Source: Vicia villosa
Lineage: Eukaryota > Streptophyta > Magnoliopsida > Fabales > Fabaceae
Assembly (NCBI RefSeq): GCF_029867415.1
Contig: NC_081182.1
Span: 48,075,317-48,139,316, forward strand
Reading direction: 5' to 3'
Length of the DNA stretch: 64,000 nucleotides
Shown here: positions 22,160 to 36,932 of the stretch, piece by piece
Position numbering within the stretch: the stretch's first letter is position 1
Layout: every line of letters begins with the position of its first letter
Notes under the pieces: model-generated
Database searches by the model: none
The model's input: the letters and a program-made list of their open reading frames with translations, nothing else
What the model was told of the DNA's origin: nothing
Position numbers and translations under genes: made by a program

Positions 22160-22169
22160 TCTGATGCCA
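22160..22169 (-). other. Primer-binding site of the SIRE/Maximus deletion derivative
   Basis: TGGCATCAGA on the minus strand, two bases downstream of the LTR end, resembles the initiator Met tRNA complement (TGGTATCAGA) with one difference. Confidence 0.65.
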
Positions 22170-22171
22170 AT

Positions 22172-23144
22172 TGAAGGATGAGAAAAACACAAGAAAGAGG
22201 GGTTTGAATTGGGTTTTCTAAAAACTTTAATTCTTTTTCAAAAAGGTTTCAAAAGACGGGAGAGATAGTTCAAAGGAAGAAAGAAAAGAACACTTTCGGC
22301 TATCCAGGTTCATCTTATAAAAGGCTAATCCTGTCCACCCGCCAAAGTGATTTCGCCTTAGAAAAGGACTTAATCCACTAATCTTGAAAGATTACAAACA
22401 ACCTATAACAGTCTAGAAAAACACCTTAGCCCTCTCAAGTATACAGACTAACAACCTAGTCACTTGAGGAATACAAATCTCAATAGATTTACAAATGAAA
22501 TGTTTACAAGATATTGCTTCTAAAAAGCAGATTGAAACATAAACAGTTTAGCTCAAATGTTAACACAATCTATGAGCAACAACTCTTGTGTTCTTACAAA
22601 TTCTTAGAAACTAGAATTCTCACAATGGAGTGCTTAGTGCAGTTCCTCTAAGATCTTTCTTTCTCTTTTTTCTCTCTTTCTCTTTGAAGTTTATTTGCTG
22701 AGTTTGAAAATATTTCTTGAGTAGCGTTTCAGATTGATTCCTTTCTTCAAATGAGAGTGTCTCAAATATATAGTTCCATGAAAAGATGGCCGTTGAGAGA
22801 GAGGACAAGACGAAGCTTTCTTGAAAGTAACGGTTCCAAAAAATCTTAGGAACAGTGAGCACACAAACGGCGGAATCGTACAATACGTCCTACAGAAAGA
22901 AGTCTTCAGAGTCAAGAGCAGCAACCTATCTGAACGACGCATTCTGATTACTCGACTGGAAGCAACAAGCGTTTTTTAATTTAATTTTGATTTTTGAATA
23001 ATCGCTTTGCTTCTGAACAGCTGTAGATCCTTTTTTTGACGAGTCATTCAACATTCTTCAGAACTGCTGACGCCTCTTTAGAATTGAGATGAATAGTTCT
23101 TCTAATGTGTGATGATGTTGATTTTGATGATTATCTGGACAACA
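22172..23144 (-). repeat. 5' LTR of a SIRE/Maximus-type element, about 973 bp
   Basis: The inner end (minus strand ...CTCATCCTTCA) sits next to the PBS. The outer end is proposed at TGTTGTCCAGATAATC (23144 on the minus strand), giving TG...CA ends. No 3' copy is present in this window, so the outer end is inferred. Confidence 0.6.
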
Positions 23145-23512
23145 ATCCTAATTAACCAAAATAGTGAATTTGCACGCTTAAAAATCTATTAGAGTACAAA
23201 ATTATTTCATACAAATATATGTATTGTTATCATCAAAACTTAAAGATTGAATGCAGAGCTAAATCTTGTTTTAACACAAATTTCTCTCCCTGTTGTATAT
23301 CCTTCGATTTCTAAACTTCCAAATATTTTTGTTCAGAAAAAATGATCTTGTTCTCATGCCTTCTAGATCACGCTGAAAAAATATTAAAAAAACCCAAATA
23401 AAATATATTTACAGGAAGCACACCAGATTATTCAAATAGAAGTTATAAGGTGACTGTTTTTAAACAACCAAAAAAGTTCTATTTGAAGTAATGTGGTCAA
23501 TAACAGTGATAC
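23145..23512. other. Gene-free AT-rich spacer
   Basis: No ORF or repeat structure recognised. Confidence 0.5.
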
Positions 23513-23520
23513 GCCCTGAT

Positions 23521-24586
23521 CACGGTCGGCCCTGGGCCCGGGCAAGCAGGCCCACAGCCCAGGGTCTCAAAAATATGGGGGCCTCAATTTTGAAAATTAT
23601 TAAAAAATCATAATACTGAAAAATATATTAGATACTAGTTAGCGAAATTGTTTGACATCTTAATGCTTCTAGCTTAGCGGCTCAGTTATTGCTCGGGAAA
23701 CCTGATGTCACAGGTTCAATTCCTCTTGCTTTTCAAATTTTTGAACACTTCATTTTTGCTTTATTTAGAAATAATATACTGCACTTTACATGGCAATAAA
23801 TTAAATTATGGTTCATTTAAAGTCATCATTTTAAAAGGAAAACTTAGTTAATTATATCTAATAATTAGTATTTTTCAATAAATTCCTGATATAATTATTG
23901 TCATAATTAGTATTTTTCAAATTTTAAATATAAAATTATTTTTATATAATCAATTAAAATTTATAATATATTTTAAATAAAATTTTATTTTCGATAATTA
24001 TTTATTCTAACTCTTATAATTTTATCTTAATTTATTTTAGTATAAAATTTAGAGACTATTTATATATTATTATAGTTAAATATTTTAAAAGTTTATCATA
24101 CATTTACTTATTTATTATCAAATTCATTATCATTTATGCTTTGATTTATTTATTTTTTAACTTAAAAATAAATTTATTACCAATCAGACAAACCTTCGTA
24201 TTAGCATCGGAGTATGGTTTAGACCTACTCCTATATTTCCTAGTCATATGACTTGGTTTTCCGAAATTAAAGCATGAGAAAACACCAGTTTTATTTCTGT
24301 GAAACAATGGATGTTGCCTATAAATTGGAACAATTAAGGCCCTTAAAAGATTCTCACTCTTAATTTAGTTAATCATATTGCGATTTTGAATTCTTTAATG
24401 ATTTGCAGATGACTTCTTATTCGCGTTAAAAATCTTTTTGTTGTTAGAAACAACCAAGACTTCATATTTTTGATCTTGTCTATGAGATTCTTCTTCATTT
24501 TTTAGGCGAGTAAAAAGTGTTTTTTTTTTGTTAGGGGTCCATTATTTTATTTGCCTTGGATCTCCAAAAAGTCGGGACTGACCCTG
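23521..24586. mobile_element. Non-autonomous hAT-like element, 1066 bp
   Basis: The left end CACGGTCGGCCC and the complement of the right end CAGGGTCAGTCCC form imperfect inverted repeats (9 of 12). The flanks GCCCTGAT (23513-23520) and ACCCTGAT (24587-24594) form an 8-bp duplication with one mismatch. The GC-rich GGCCC ends and AT-rich, gene-free interior fit a non-autonomous hAT element. A tRNA-like box B lies inside (see findings). Confidence 0.65.
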
Positions 24587-24594
24587 ACCCTGAT

Positions 24595-27950
<3,356 letters not shown>

Positions 27951-27951
27951 A

Positions 27952-28019
27952 ACAAGAACAAAATATTGCTAAGTCACGAGAAACAACTTTCTTGTGACTT
28001 AGCAATGTTTTGTTTTTGT
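27952..28019. repeat. 68-nt inverted repeat (hairpin)
   Basis: Two 32-bp arms (27952-27983, 27988-28019) with three mismatches around a 4-base CAAC loop; core ATTGCTAAGTCAC. No gene overlaps it. Confidence 0.85.
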
Positions 28020-28400
28020 GAATCTTGTAGCATTAATTTCTTATGTAGATTAACAAAAGATCCAGTTTAGTTTATTATATTGTATGTATATTGCTTATTT
28101 CACAAACGCTTCACTGAACATGCATTCATATAAATTGATTTAGAAAATAATAATAATATGAAAATTAAGTTATATTTGAAAACCAACTTAGATAAATCAA
28201 TATTTTTCAAATTGCATGCAACTCGTAATTCATATCCCGCTCTTTAACATATAGAATTTGGTTCAATGTCCTAAGTTTATTTTGAAAAGTATCAACTCGT
28301 AATTCTAGTTTATTTTGAAAAGTATCAACTTGTCGACTAATTCGAACTCATCATTGTCACTATCATCATCATTATTATTTTAAATGATGTTGATGATTAT

Positions 28401-28613
28401 TGTTGTGAAAAAAGATGTCAAGAATAAAGTATAATGGGAAATTAGGGAAGATAAGAAGAACAACAAGGATTGATTATAACTGCTATTCTTTTACTTTCTC
28501 TTCAACCAAGATTACAAGTGTTACAAGAATAACAAATAACCCTCTCACCCTAAATTAGGATTTGCAGTATGCAATGATGAGAGACTAATAGGCTATTTTT
28601 ATAATAAAACCTA
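28401..28613 (-). repeat. 3' LTR of element 3, outer part
   Basis: Aligns with the right LTR 36933-37140. It begins TGTTGTGAAAA (right copy TGTCGTGAAAA) and breaks at AAAACCTA, where the MULE entered. Confidence 0.93.
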
Positions 28614-28982
28614 GACAATTTCTTTATAGACCCCTAACCTTTTTGGACACCCGCGGCGAAATTTTCAAAATGCCCCTATATTTCGAAAATGCATCTCCGA
28701 AGTCACCTTTTTAAAAAAAAGGGTGGTTTCGGATACGCACTTCCGAAAACACCTTTTTTTTTTGAAAAAAAAGGTGATTTCAGAGATGTATTTCCGAAAT
28801 ATAGTTTTTTCCAGAAAAAATATGACTTCAGAGATGCACTTCCGGATTCAACCCCTTGGAATATTTCGGAGATGCACTTCCGAAATCTTGTCTGATACAG
28901 ATATCATAAAACAAACGAACAATACTTCGATTTATTATAAAGCATCAAAATTACAAACATCACAGAACATGAAATTAATGTT

Positions 28983-29431
28983 ACATATTGTTAAACACGG
29001 GTAGTTGAGGATGAGTCAACATTTTGATAACGTCGGCTCCCGATCTTTGAAGTTTCTCATCCAACTCGATCGGACCCTTCGAAGAAAATCGGTCGAAAGT
29101 TGTCCATAAAACCGCTAAATCTTTGTCGTTCTTGACTTTAAATGGGTTGAACTGAACGTCTCCCTCGTCGTTAAGCGAAGGCAAGCGGTACTCAAGCTTG
29201 ACAACCTTCTAATTTTCCGGGTATTGCAAGAGAGAGTTAAGCAACGTTATCAATTTCCGCGAATGGCGTGTCGCGCGAGAAGCAAAATTGGAATGGCATC
29301 GGGTAACCACTGCTGAAGTAGACAAAAGCTAGGTGGGGGTAGGTTTGCGTCATTGCTCTTTGTGGGTTGATGTTGATGAAAATGTATGGTCTATTATTTA
29401 TAGACTTATTGAAGTAATAATGACCCAACAA
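28983..29431 (-). pseudogene. Second MULE gene, unknown function, broken
   Basis: Downstream of the transposase gene and on the same strand. Readable pieces include YPHLAFVYFSSGYPMPFQF and FSRDTPFAEIDNV (29237 upward), then one frameshift, LLNSLLQYPEN, a stop, KVVKLEYRLPSLNDEGDV and KLQRSGADVIKML. The remaining coherent length is about 145 codons. No known domain is recognised; MuDR elements also carry a second gene (mudrB), but I see no similarity to it. The start is unclear because no ATG fits. Confidence 0.55.
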
Positions 29432-29747
29432 ACCTTATCTTGCTTTCAGTGGATGTTTCGGAAATGCACTTCCAAAAATAGTCTTGAAGCATTAAATTTT
29501 CGAAAATGTACTTCCGAATTTAGCAGAGACAGAATAGAAAATTAATTTTTGATGTGTGCAGTCTGTTTTTACAATTTCCACAAATTGAACCAATACAAGC
29601 ACATGTAATGAGCATAACATAAACAATGACAATATTAAATATAGGTATATTATATATGTATTGAATTGGTTTGATTTTACATTCTATATGTCAATACATA
29701 CAAAAAATGACACACATCCAGTCATTATAAAAAATATCCGGTAAAAT

Positions 29748-32491
29748 CTAAAATGCTCCGAACCAGTCCTCACTGCTTGGTTCTAAAATCGGTAACTTCT
29801 TAGATCGCTCTCTATTTTCCTCACACTCTTGCTTCATCATATCTTCAAACTCCGCCATTCTTTCAATAAAAGGATCCGGCCAAGTTTCCGCCTCTTTTGT
29901 ATGATGTGCCGTCCACTGACAAGAAGTAACCAGAATAGGACACTACGGTTTCAAAAAAACTTGCACAATATGGCGCGATCTTAGATACCCGATACAAATG
30001 ATGCGGATAGACGCGTCCAAAGGCGGGCGACTATGAAGCGGAAAAAATGTCTCCGATAATCCAAATCTCATCAAATCGACACACACTCGGTCGTACGCAC
30101 TTGCTATAAGATGGTCCATTTCAGGGAATGACATCCACTTCGAAATCGGGGCATGAACGATTAGTGATGGAACAAGGGAATCATGAATTTTATCAAAGTT
30201 TTCTTGTTTTTCATAAAGTCGGCCGTAGATGTCCCTATGCGAAGTCAACTCCGAAATAAGTGCCCGTCGAATAAGTGTGTGATTTTCTTCTCCTCTTCCA
30301 AGAAAAGCGGCAATGGCTCGATACCCACAATTACCGTCGGTTCCAACATCAACTATGTTATCAATATATTTGTGCATAAAAAGCACCATCTCGTCAATGT
30401 AGATCATCGAAGGTTTTTTGGTCGGAGGTGTGCGCGACGGCTTCGAAATACGGGCTCCTTTGTTAGCACTACACTTGGACTTTGGTGTTGGTGAATTCGA
30501 GATCAATGCATCAACATGTTCAAAGTAAGAAGGATATCGTTTAGTTGATGTGTCCTCTTGGGTACTTTTCATCTTTTTAGGCGCACCTTTGGTTTTAACC
30601 GGTTGAGATGGCGGTTTCAAATCGGTGGTCTATGGAAATGCAATTTTTCGCAATTGTTCTTTTATGTGAAATTTCATGGTGTCATCCGCTTTAGAAAACT
30701 TATCCATTATCTCTTCCAACTCGTCGGAGATGGTAATTTTGGATTCACCCTCTTTCGCCGGCTCGAAATCATCAAAACGGAGCTTTTTCCAATGATCAAT
30801 TACTTCATCCATGCGTATCGGGGAGCTTAACTTTAACTTTTTAGAAAGTATACAAGCACATGGAAGCCCGTAGGTTTTTCTAATTGTGCACCCGCATTTT
30901 GAACTATCCGGACCCGTTGTCTCCTCCCGTTTCGCCTCATGAAAAATATAATTCAATCCCGAACGGGATATGTTGTAAATCAATTGCGAGTATATATTTT
31001 TTCCCTTAAACCGGTATTCCATAACCGTCTTGCTCCGACCTAACGATGTTTGAATTTCATTATGTTGATTTTGGAGCATTTGGTTCACAGTGTCTCATCC
31101 CCTACACAAATCTCCCTTGCTATCACCCAACCATTTCTTCAACGCCGCATGTGCGGATTCAACTCGGTTAGTTATAGTGAAACCAAGATGTCTTACTCGA
31201 TTCGTCCAAGCACAAACAACTTTTTCTTTTACTTTGTCAAGGATCTTACTTTCGACGTAATGACAAAAAGTGTTCAAAGAAACACACAAAGTCCGGAATT
31301 CTACCACTTTCTCGGTATACAACTCTTCGGAACGTGCATCTAAAATCTCCCTCCAAGCGGCCATAATCTTGTCCACCACAACACTGACTTTGATGATGTT
31401 ATAGTTGTCATCCTTTCTTTCTTTCGTGCCAACCGCGGGTTTGAGCTTACTTCTCATATTGCACGTTATATGATACCGACAAAGTAATACGGTCGATGTC
31501 GAGAAGACGGTATCAACCACATTAAAGTATTATCTCAATCGATAACAATGACACTGGGCATATTCTTTTGATCAACCAACAAAGACTTACATATTCCCAA
31601 ATTCCAAACAATAAAATCCAACTGAATATGTCTTGTTCGTGGAGGTCACACCAACAATTTCTAGAAGTGGAAACCTATACTTGTTGTTCTTGTGCGTCGA
31701 ATCCATTACAAGAACGGTTGGAAATGTGTTGAACAACTTGATACTTTCGAGATGAGTCCATAATATGTCACGCACCGTAACTTTGTCCTCACACGTTTGG
31801 AAGCTTGAAACGTATTGGTTATCGCCCAAAAGTTTCAAAAGGTGTTTCATTTCCGACCTCGGGCCCATTTTCATGACTTTAATATTGTGCCATTCATTGT
31901 ATACTTGCTTGATATTTGAAACATTATCTGGTTTTTTTCGCTTCAAATCGGCACATATGTTTCTCGGCGCCACTTTTTTGTCGATAATTCCGAAATAACA
32001 TCCTTATCTTTGCGGGACAACCGACACACAATTGGATGCCCGTGTAGCTTAGTTTCCAAGGCATGATTAAGAACTCCATAAATGACGCTAAAACGCCACA
32101 AATCATCAATCCTACGAGTCACGCGCAACTTAAACGGACACGCACACTTTCTCGATCCCGTTTCATCGTGTTTTAACACATGGTTTGTTGGTACATACTT
32201 CCCACCCCTCTCGCAATTCAACACGACTAAAGCTTTCCATCTACTACTTTCATTGTCGGACCTTAATATCACAATGCCAAATCCATGTCTACTAGCTTCA
32301 CTTCAAACCCAATCAAGCAATTGTTCACGACAAGCGAAGCTCATATCATTTGTAAATTGTTGTCGAACATCCACCGCAACGATAATGGTTTTAACATCAT
32401 TAACCGGCTCTTTATCAATAGTGACCTCTTTTGGAACTTCTAACTCATTGGAGACAATGTTGTCCGGATGCACCATACCTAACTTATGCAA
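29748..32491 (-). pseudogene. MULE transposase fused to OTU cysteine-protease domain, broken
   Basis: Ancestrally one protein of about 910 codons. In order: an N-terminal FAR1/WRKY-GCM1-like finger (CERGGKY, RKCACPFKLR, NHALETKLHGHP); a DDE transposase core (VLVMDSTHKNNKYR, VIVID*D, then NRVESAHAALKKWL); a SWIM finger, CGCTIRKTYGLPCAC; a basic linker (PSQPVKTKGAPKK); and an OTU domain with Cys box DGNCGYRA and late His in HIVQVFLK. The C-terminus continues to WFGAF and a stop at 29748. Lesions: stops near 32302, 31536, 31088, 30629 and 29942, a one-base slip in the T6 run at 31973-31979, and a small deletion near 31587. Segments between these otherwise stay mostly in one frame, so the OTU domain is a true fusion. 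Nonfunctional as it stands. Confidence 0.88.
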
Positions 32492-33076
32492 AAATACAAA
32501 AATGTTGTTAAAGCTGTTTTTTTATTTCTCCTAGACCTTATTTCGGAAGTGCATTTCCGAAATTTGTTAAGTGGTTTATTTCGGAAATATACTTCTGAAC
32601 TGACGCAGTTTTCATCATCCTGAATCAACAACAATGTAGTGGAATAAGAGATTAAATGAATGATGTTTACCTCAAATTGTAGCTTTCTATGCTCCCTTTA
32701 GTATGATTAACCGCTTGAAACTTGATTTGGAGACGAAAAATTGATCGAGAATGATAGAGGTTTTGGAGAGGGTTTATGTTTTGGTTTGGATGAAAATGAT
32801 GAAATAGTGAAGGAGGGAAAATGTTTAAGAACAATTTTTTTTCAGAGATGCATCTCCGAAAAAACACCTGACAGTTAAAATCCAACGTTTAATTTGAAAT
32901 TTAAGTGCTTTCGGAGATACATCTCCGAAAACACCACAAAATGGGTGTTTTCGGAGATCTCTCTCCGAATTCTAGAAAAATCTAGAAAAAAATTACTTCG
33001 GAGATGCATCTCCGAAGCAGGGGTATTTTGGGGTTTTTAGCAAGAGTTCTCCCTCTTGGGGGGTCTACAAAACCTA

Positions 33077-33311
33077 ACATACTAAACTAATGGGCTTTCT
33101 CACAAATACCCATTACAAGCCAACTTAGGGTACAAGCTACTTTAAATAATTGGACATAACAAACAGGCCCAATTCGAAATACTAACAACCCTAACATTTC
33201 AACACCCACATATTAGAACACACTTCGACTACAGTATGTAGGTCTTCGACACAATCTCTGTCGAACCAGAAGTTACCCTTCGACACACTAGAGTTTGATC
33301 TAATTCTCACA
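33077..33311 (-). repeat. 3' LTR of element 3, inner part
   Basis: Continues the LTR after the MULE and ends at TCTCACA, next to the polypurine-like AATGTGGAGATT on the element strand. It holds about 38 bp near 33103-33145 that are missing from the right LTR. Confidence 0.93.
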
Positions 33312-33353
33312 AATCTCCACATTGGAATAAAATCTATAACATAAAAAAACAAA

Positions 33354-36300
33354 TTAGCTTTCTTCATGCAGCTTTATCAATTGCATATAGTGGAAAAACT
33401 TGCAACTCGGCAATGACTTGGTGATCATATCAGCAGCATTGTGATCTGTTGAAACCTTCAGCACTTGGACTTCTCCATGCTCGATTACCCCTGTGACGAA
33501 ATGCAACCTCACATCGATGTGCTTAGTTCGCTCATGATATGCTGAGTTCTTCGACAGGTGTAATACACTTTGACTATCACATTTAACAGTGATACCTCGA
33601 CCTTGAAGTTTCAGCTCCTTTGCAAAACCTTCAAGCGACAATTCTTCTTTCACAGCTTTAGTTAGGGAAATATACTCTACTTCAGTGGTTGATAGAGCAA
33701 CAACCTTCTGAAGTGTTGCTTTCCAACTAATTTTTGTGCCAAACATAGTGAAAACATATCCAAAAATAGATTTTCTAGAATCCATATAACATGCATAATC
33801 AGAGTCGACATATCCTTCGATTACTGCTTTACTATCTTCACCCAAGGCTCCACCATAAATTAGGACCCTATTCAGAGACCCATTTATGTACCTTAAAATC
33901 CACTTCAATGCTCACCAGTGAGCCTTTCCAGGATCCATCATGTACCTGTTTACAAGACTTACTACATATGCTATATCGGGTCTAGTACAGACCATAACAT
34001 ACATAAAAGAACCAACTATATTAGCATATGGGATGTTATTCATATAGGCTCTTTCGACATCAGTACTGGGACACTAATCAATACTCAGATTGAATTGAGG
34101 GGTTGTTGGAGTCACAGTAGGCTTTAAATTCGACATACCAAAATTTTCGAGAATCTTCCTTAGGTATGCCTCTTGAGATAAGTATAATTTCGACTGCTTT
34201 CTATCTCTTCGAATGTCAATCCTAAGAATTTTGGAAGCAGCTCCCAGATCCTTCATATCGAACTCTTTATTGAGTTAAGCCTTCACCCTTATTACATCTT
34301 CGACATTGTTGCTTGCTATGAGAATATCATCCACATAAAGCAACAAAATAACAAATGAATTACCAGGTCGAAATCGGAAGTAAACGCAATGACCAAACTG
34401 AATTCTAATGAAACTTATGCATGCCATGAACTTGTCGAATCTCCTATTCCCTTGTCGAGGAGATTGTTTCAGCCCATATAAAGATCTCTTTAGCTTGCAC
34501 ACATAATCTTCCTTCCCTTTTTCGACATACCCTTCAGGTTGCCTCATCAGGATCGTTTCATCTAGATCACCATACAAAAACGCAATTTTCACATCCATCT
34601 GTTCTAGTTCAAGATCGAACTGTGCCACCGTGGCAAACAACATTCGAATGGACCTATGCTTCACAACAGGAGAAAACACATCATTGAAGTCGATACCTTC
34701 TTTCTGAGTGAAACCCCTTGCGACCAACCTTGCCTTGTATATTTTCGACGCCACTCCTTTGATTCCTTTCTTAACTTTGAAAATCCATTTACAGCTGACA
34801 AACCTTGCCCTAGCAGGTTTATTGATCCGTTCCCAAGTGTGACTATCATGAAGAGATTTCATCTCATCATTCATGGCCTTCATCCATTCAGTATTATTTT
34901 GACTCCTCATAACTTCCTTGTAGTCTCTAGGTTCTTCGTCTAGAACCTCACTTGCAGAGATTAAGGCATAAGCTATAAGATCTGCATACTCAAGTCTCTG
35001 AGGTGGCTTGATAACTCTTCTCGACCTATCTCTTGACAATAGGTAGTTATCGACAGTTTCCTCAACTTCCTCAACATCTTCTGCTTCTTCTTCGACTTCA
35101 TCAGGGATATGCAATTCAGCATTAACATGCTCCATCTCAACAAGAATCTCTACCTATTCTAGCTCTTCGTCAGATATTTTTGTATTTTGACCAACATCAT
35201 CAGTTTTCTTAAAAGCCATTTCAGCTTCATTGAAAACTACATCTCGGTTGGTGATACTCTTCTTGTGACCTGGCTCTATGCACCATAGCCTATAAGCTTT
35301 GACTCCTTCAGGGTATCCCATGAACATGCATTTCAGAGCTCTAGGTTCGACCTTGTCTTGCCTAATGTGAGCATAGGCTACGCAACCAAATATGCTCAGT
35401 ATGTCGACATTTGGTGGATGTTCCGACCAAACTTCTTCAGGTGTCTTCATATCTAACATTGTCGAAAGACATCTGTTTATCAGATATGTTGTTGTCGAAA
35501 CAACCTCAGCCAAGAACACCTTCTTTAGCCCAGCACTAGTCAACATGCATCTAACTCTCTCCAAAATAGTTCGATTAAACCTTTCAGCCAAACCATTTTG
35601 CCGTGGAGTACCTGCAGTAGTTATATGCCTTGTAATACCAGAGGCAGCACAAAAGCTATCGAACGCCTCATTGCAAAATTCAAGGCCATTATCGGTTCTC
35701 AACCTCTTGACCTTTCTTCCAGTCTGATTTTTGACTAGAGTCTAACAACTTTTGAAATTCTCAAAAGTTTCATCCTTAGTCTTCTGGATTAATACCCATA
35801 ATTTTCTGGAATAATCATCTACTATGGATAGAAAATACCTCGCTCCTGAATGTGATGGACACCTTGCAGACCCCCAAAGCAAATTTCTCTTAAAATCAGG
35901 AACATACCTGACTTCAGTCAACAACCTTATTGACTCATCATGGAGCTTGAATCTCACAGATCCAATACTTGCAATCTTACAAGCTTTGTTGTTTCCCAGC
36001 AATACAGATCCACCATCTTGATCACATAATTCCTTGAACAAGTCTTTGTTTGGAGTCATGTGCCAAGTGCAACCTGAATCCATAATCCATTCCTTACTAG
36101 AGTCACCACTTGAAACCACAAGAACATCAGATGATTCGAAATCATCTTGAACAATGGCTACGTTGACATCATCCTTTCCTCCATGATCTTTCAGGCGTTC
36201 AGGACACACCTTTCTTGTGTGACCCTCCTTCTTACAATGATAGCATCGAATACCAGATGCTTCGCCACTATAAGACTTATGCTGACTTTTGCCCTTCTTC

Positions 36301-36922
36301 TTGTCGAACTTACCATCCTTTTGCAAGAATTTTCCCTTAAAGGTCAAACCTTCACCAACAGTCGAAGGTTTATGCTCCTTCTTTCGTTCAAGTCCTTAGA
36401 ATACAGGGCTGATTGAACTTCTTCAAAGGTCAAGGACTCCCTTCCATACAGGAGAGTTTCTTTAAAGTGAGCATGTGATCGAGGCAAAGTGCACAATAGT
36501 AACAACGCTTGATCTTCATCATCGATCTTCACATTAATATTTTCAAGATCAAGAATCAGCTCGTTGAACATATCCAACTGCTCAGCCAACACTTTGTCTT
36601 CAATCATCTTGAATGAATACAAAGCATGCTTCAGGTAGAGTCGATTTACCAGTGATTTGGTCATGTACAAACTTTCAAGTTTTACCTGTCGAAGAACCTT
36701 ATCACCAAGGTTCAACAAAATTGCGCTGTGTGCTTTCTCGATCATGGTTGTCTTCTCTCTTTCTGTTATCGCAGCGTCCATAGTCGTCGCTCCCATCAAC
36801 GCTTCCAAACAACCCTGATGAACCAGTAGCGCTTTCATCTTCAAGCGCCACAGACCGAAATCGTTCACTCTGGTAAACTTTTCAATCTCATACTTTGTTG
36901 AATGTATCTTGTCCACGCTCAC
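33354..36922 (-). pseudogene. Broken Tork (TNT1-94-like) gag-pol polyprotein of element 3
   Basis: Gag (36922-36344) shows FGLWRLKMKALL and SLYMTKSLVNRL. The likely start codon reads ATA (CAAGATACATTCAAC) and the frame otherwise opens only with GTG. A CCHC knuckle, CYHCKKEGHTRKVC, and protease WIMDSGCTWHM follow. Then PDFKRNLL runs straight into WGSARCPSHSGARYF, so the integrase zinc-binding region and the first integrase Asp are deleted (roughly 200 codons by comparison with relatives). Integrase resumes with RTDNGLEF and RQNGLAERF (35702-35154), RT with YVDDILIAS (35135-34275 and 34256-34074), and RNase H with YVDSDYA (33908-33354). Frameshifts or stops separate these pieces. Confidence 0.93.
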
Positions 36923-36932
36923 CGCACCAATT

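Larger units (their letters stand above)
28614..33068 (-). mobile_element. Mutator-like element (MULE) with transposase-OTU gene, nested in an LTR
   Basis: The insert interrupts the LTR. AAAACCTA is repeated at 28606-28613 and 33069-33076 (8 bp; the ninth base differs). Both ends carry a TAGACCCC motif, although the left end has about 13 extra bases before it, so that boundary is slightly uncertain. Both ends hold clusters of a self-complementary 20-mer (TTCGGAGATGCATCTCCGAA and variants): five at 28682-28884 and six at 32542-33016. Genes inside are all on the minus strand. Confidence 0.9.

Noticed and set aside
22620..22942. Minus-strand ORFs in the SIRE LTR
   Set aside because: Within LTR sequence, no domain; LTRs often have incidental ORFs.
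28689..29004. Plus-strand ORFs at the MULE left end
   Set aside because: Products of the palindromic subterminal repeats; the element's genes are on the other strand.
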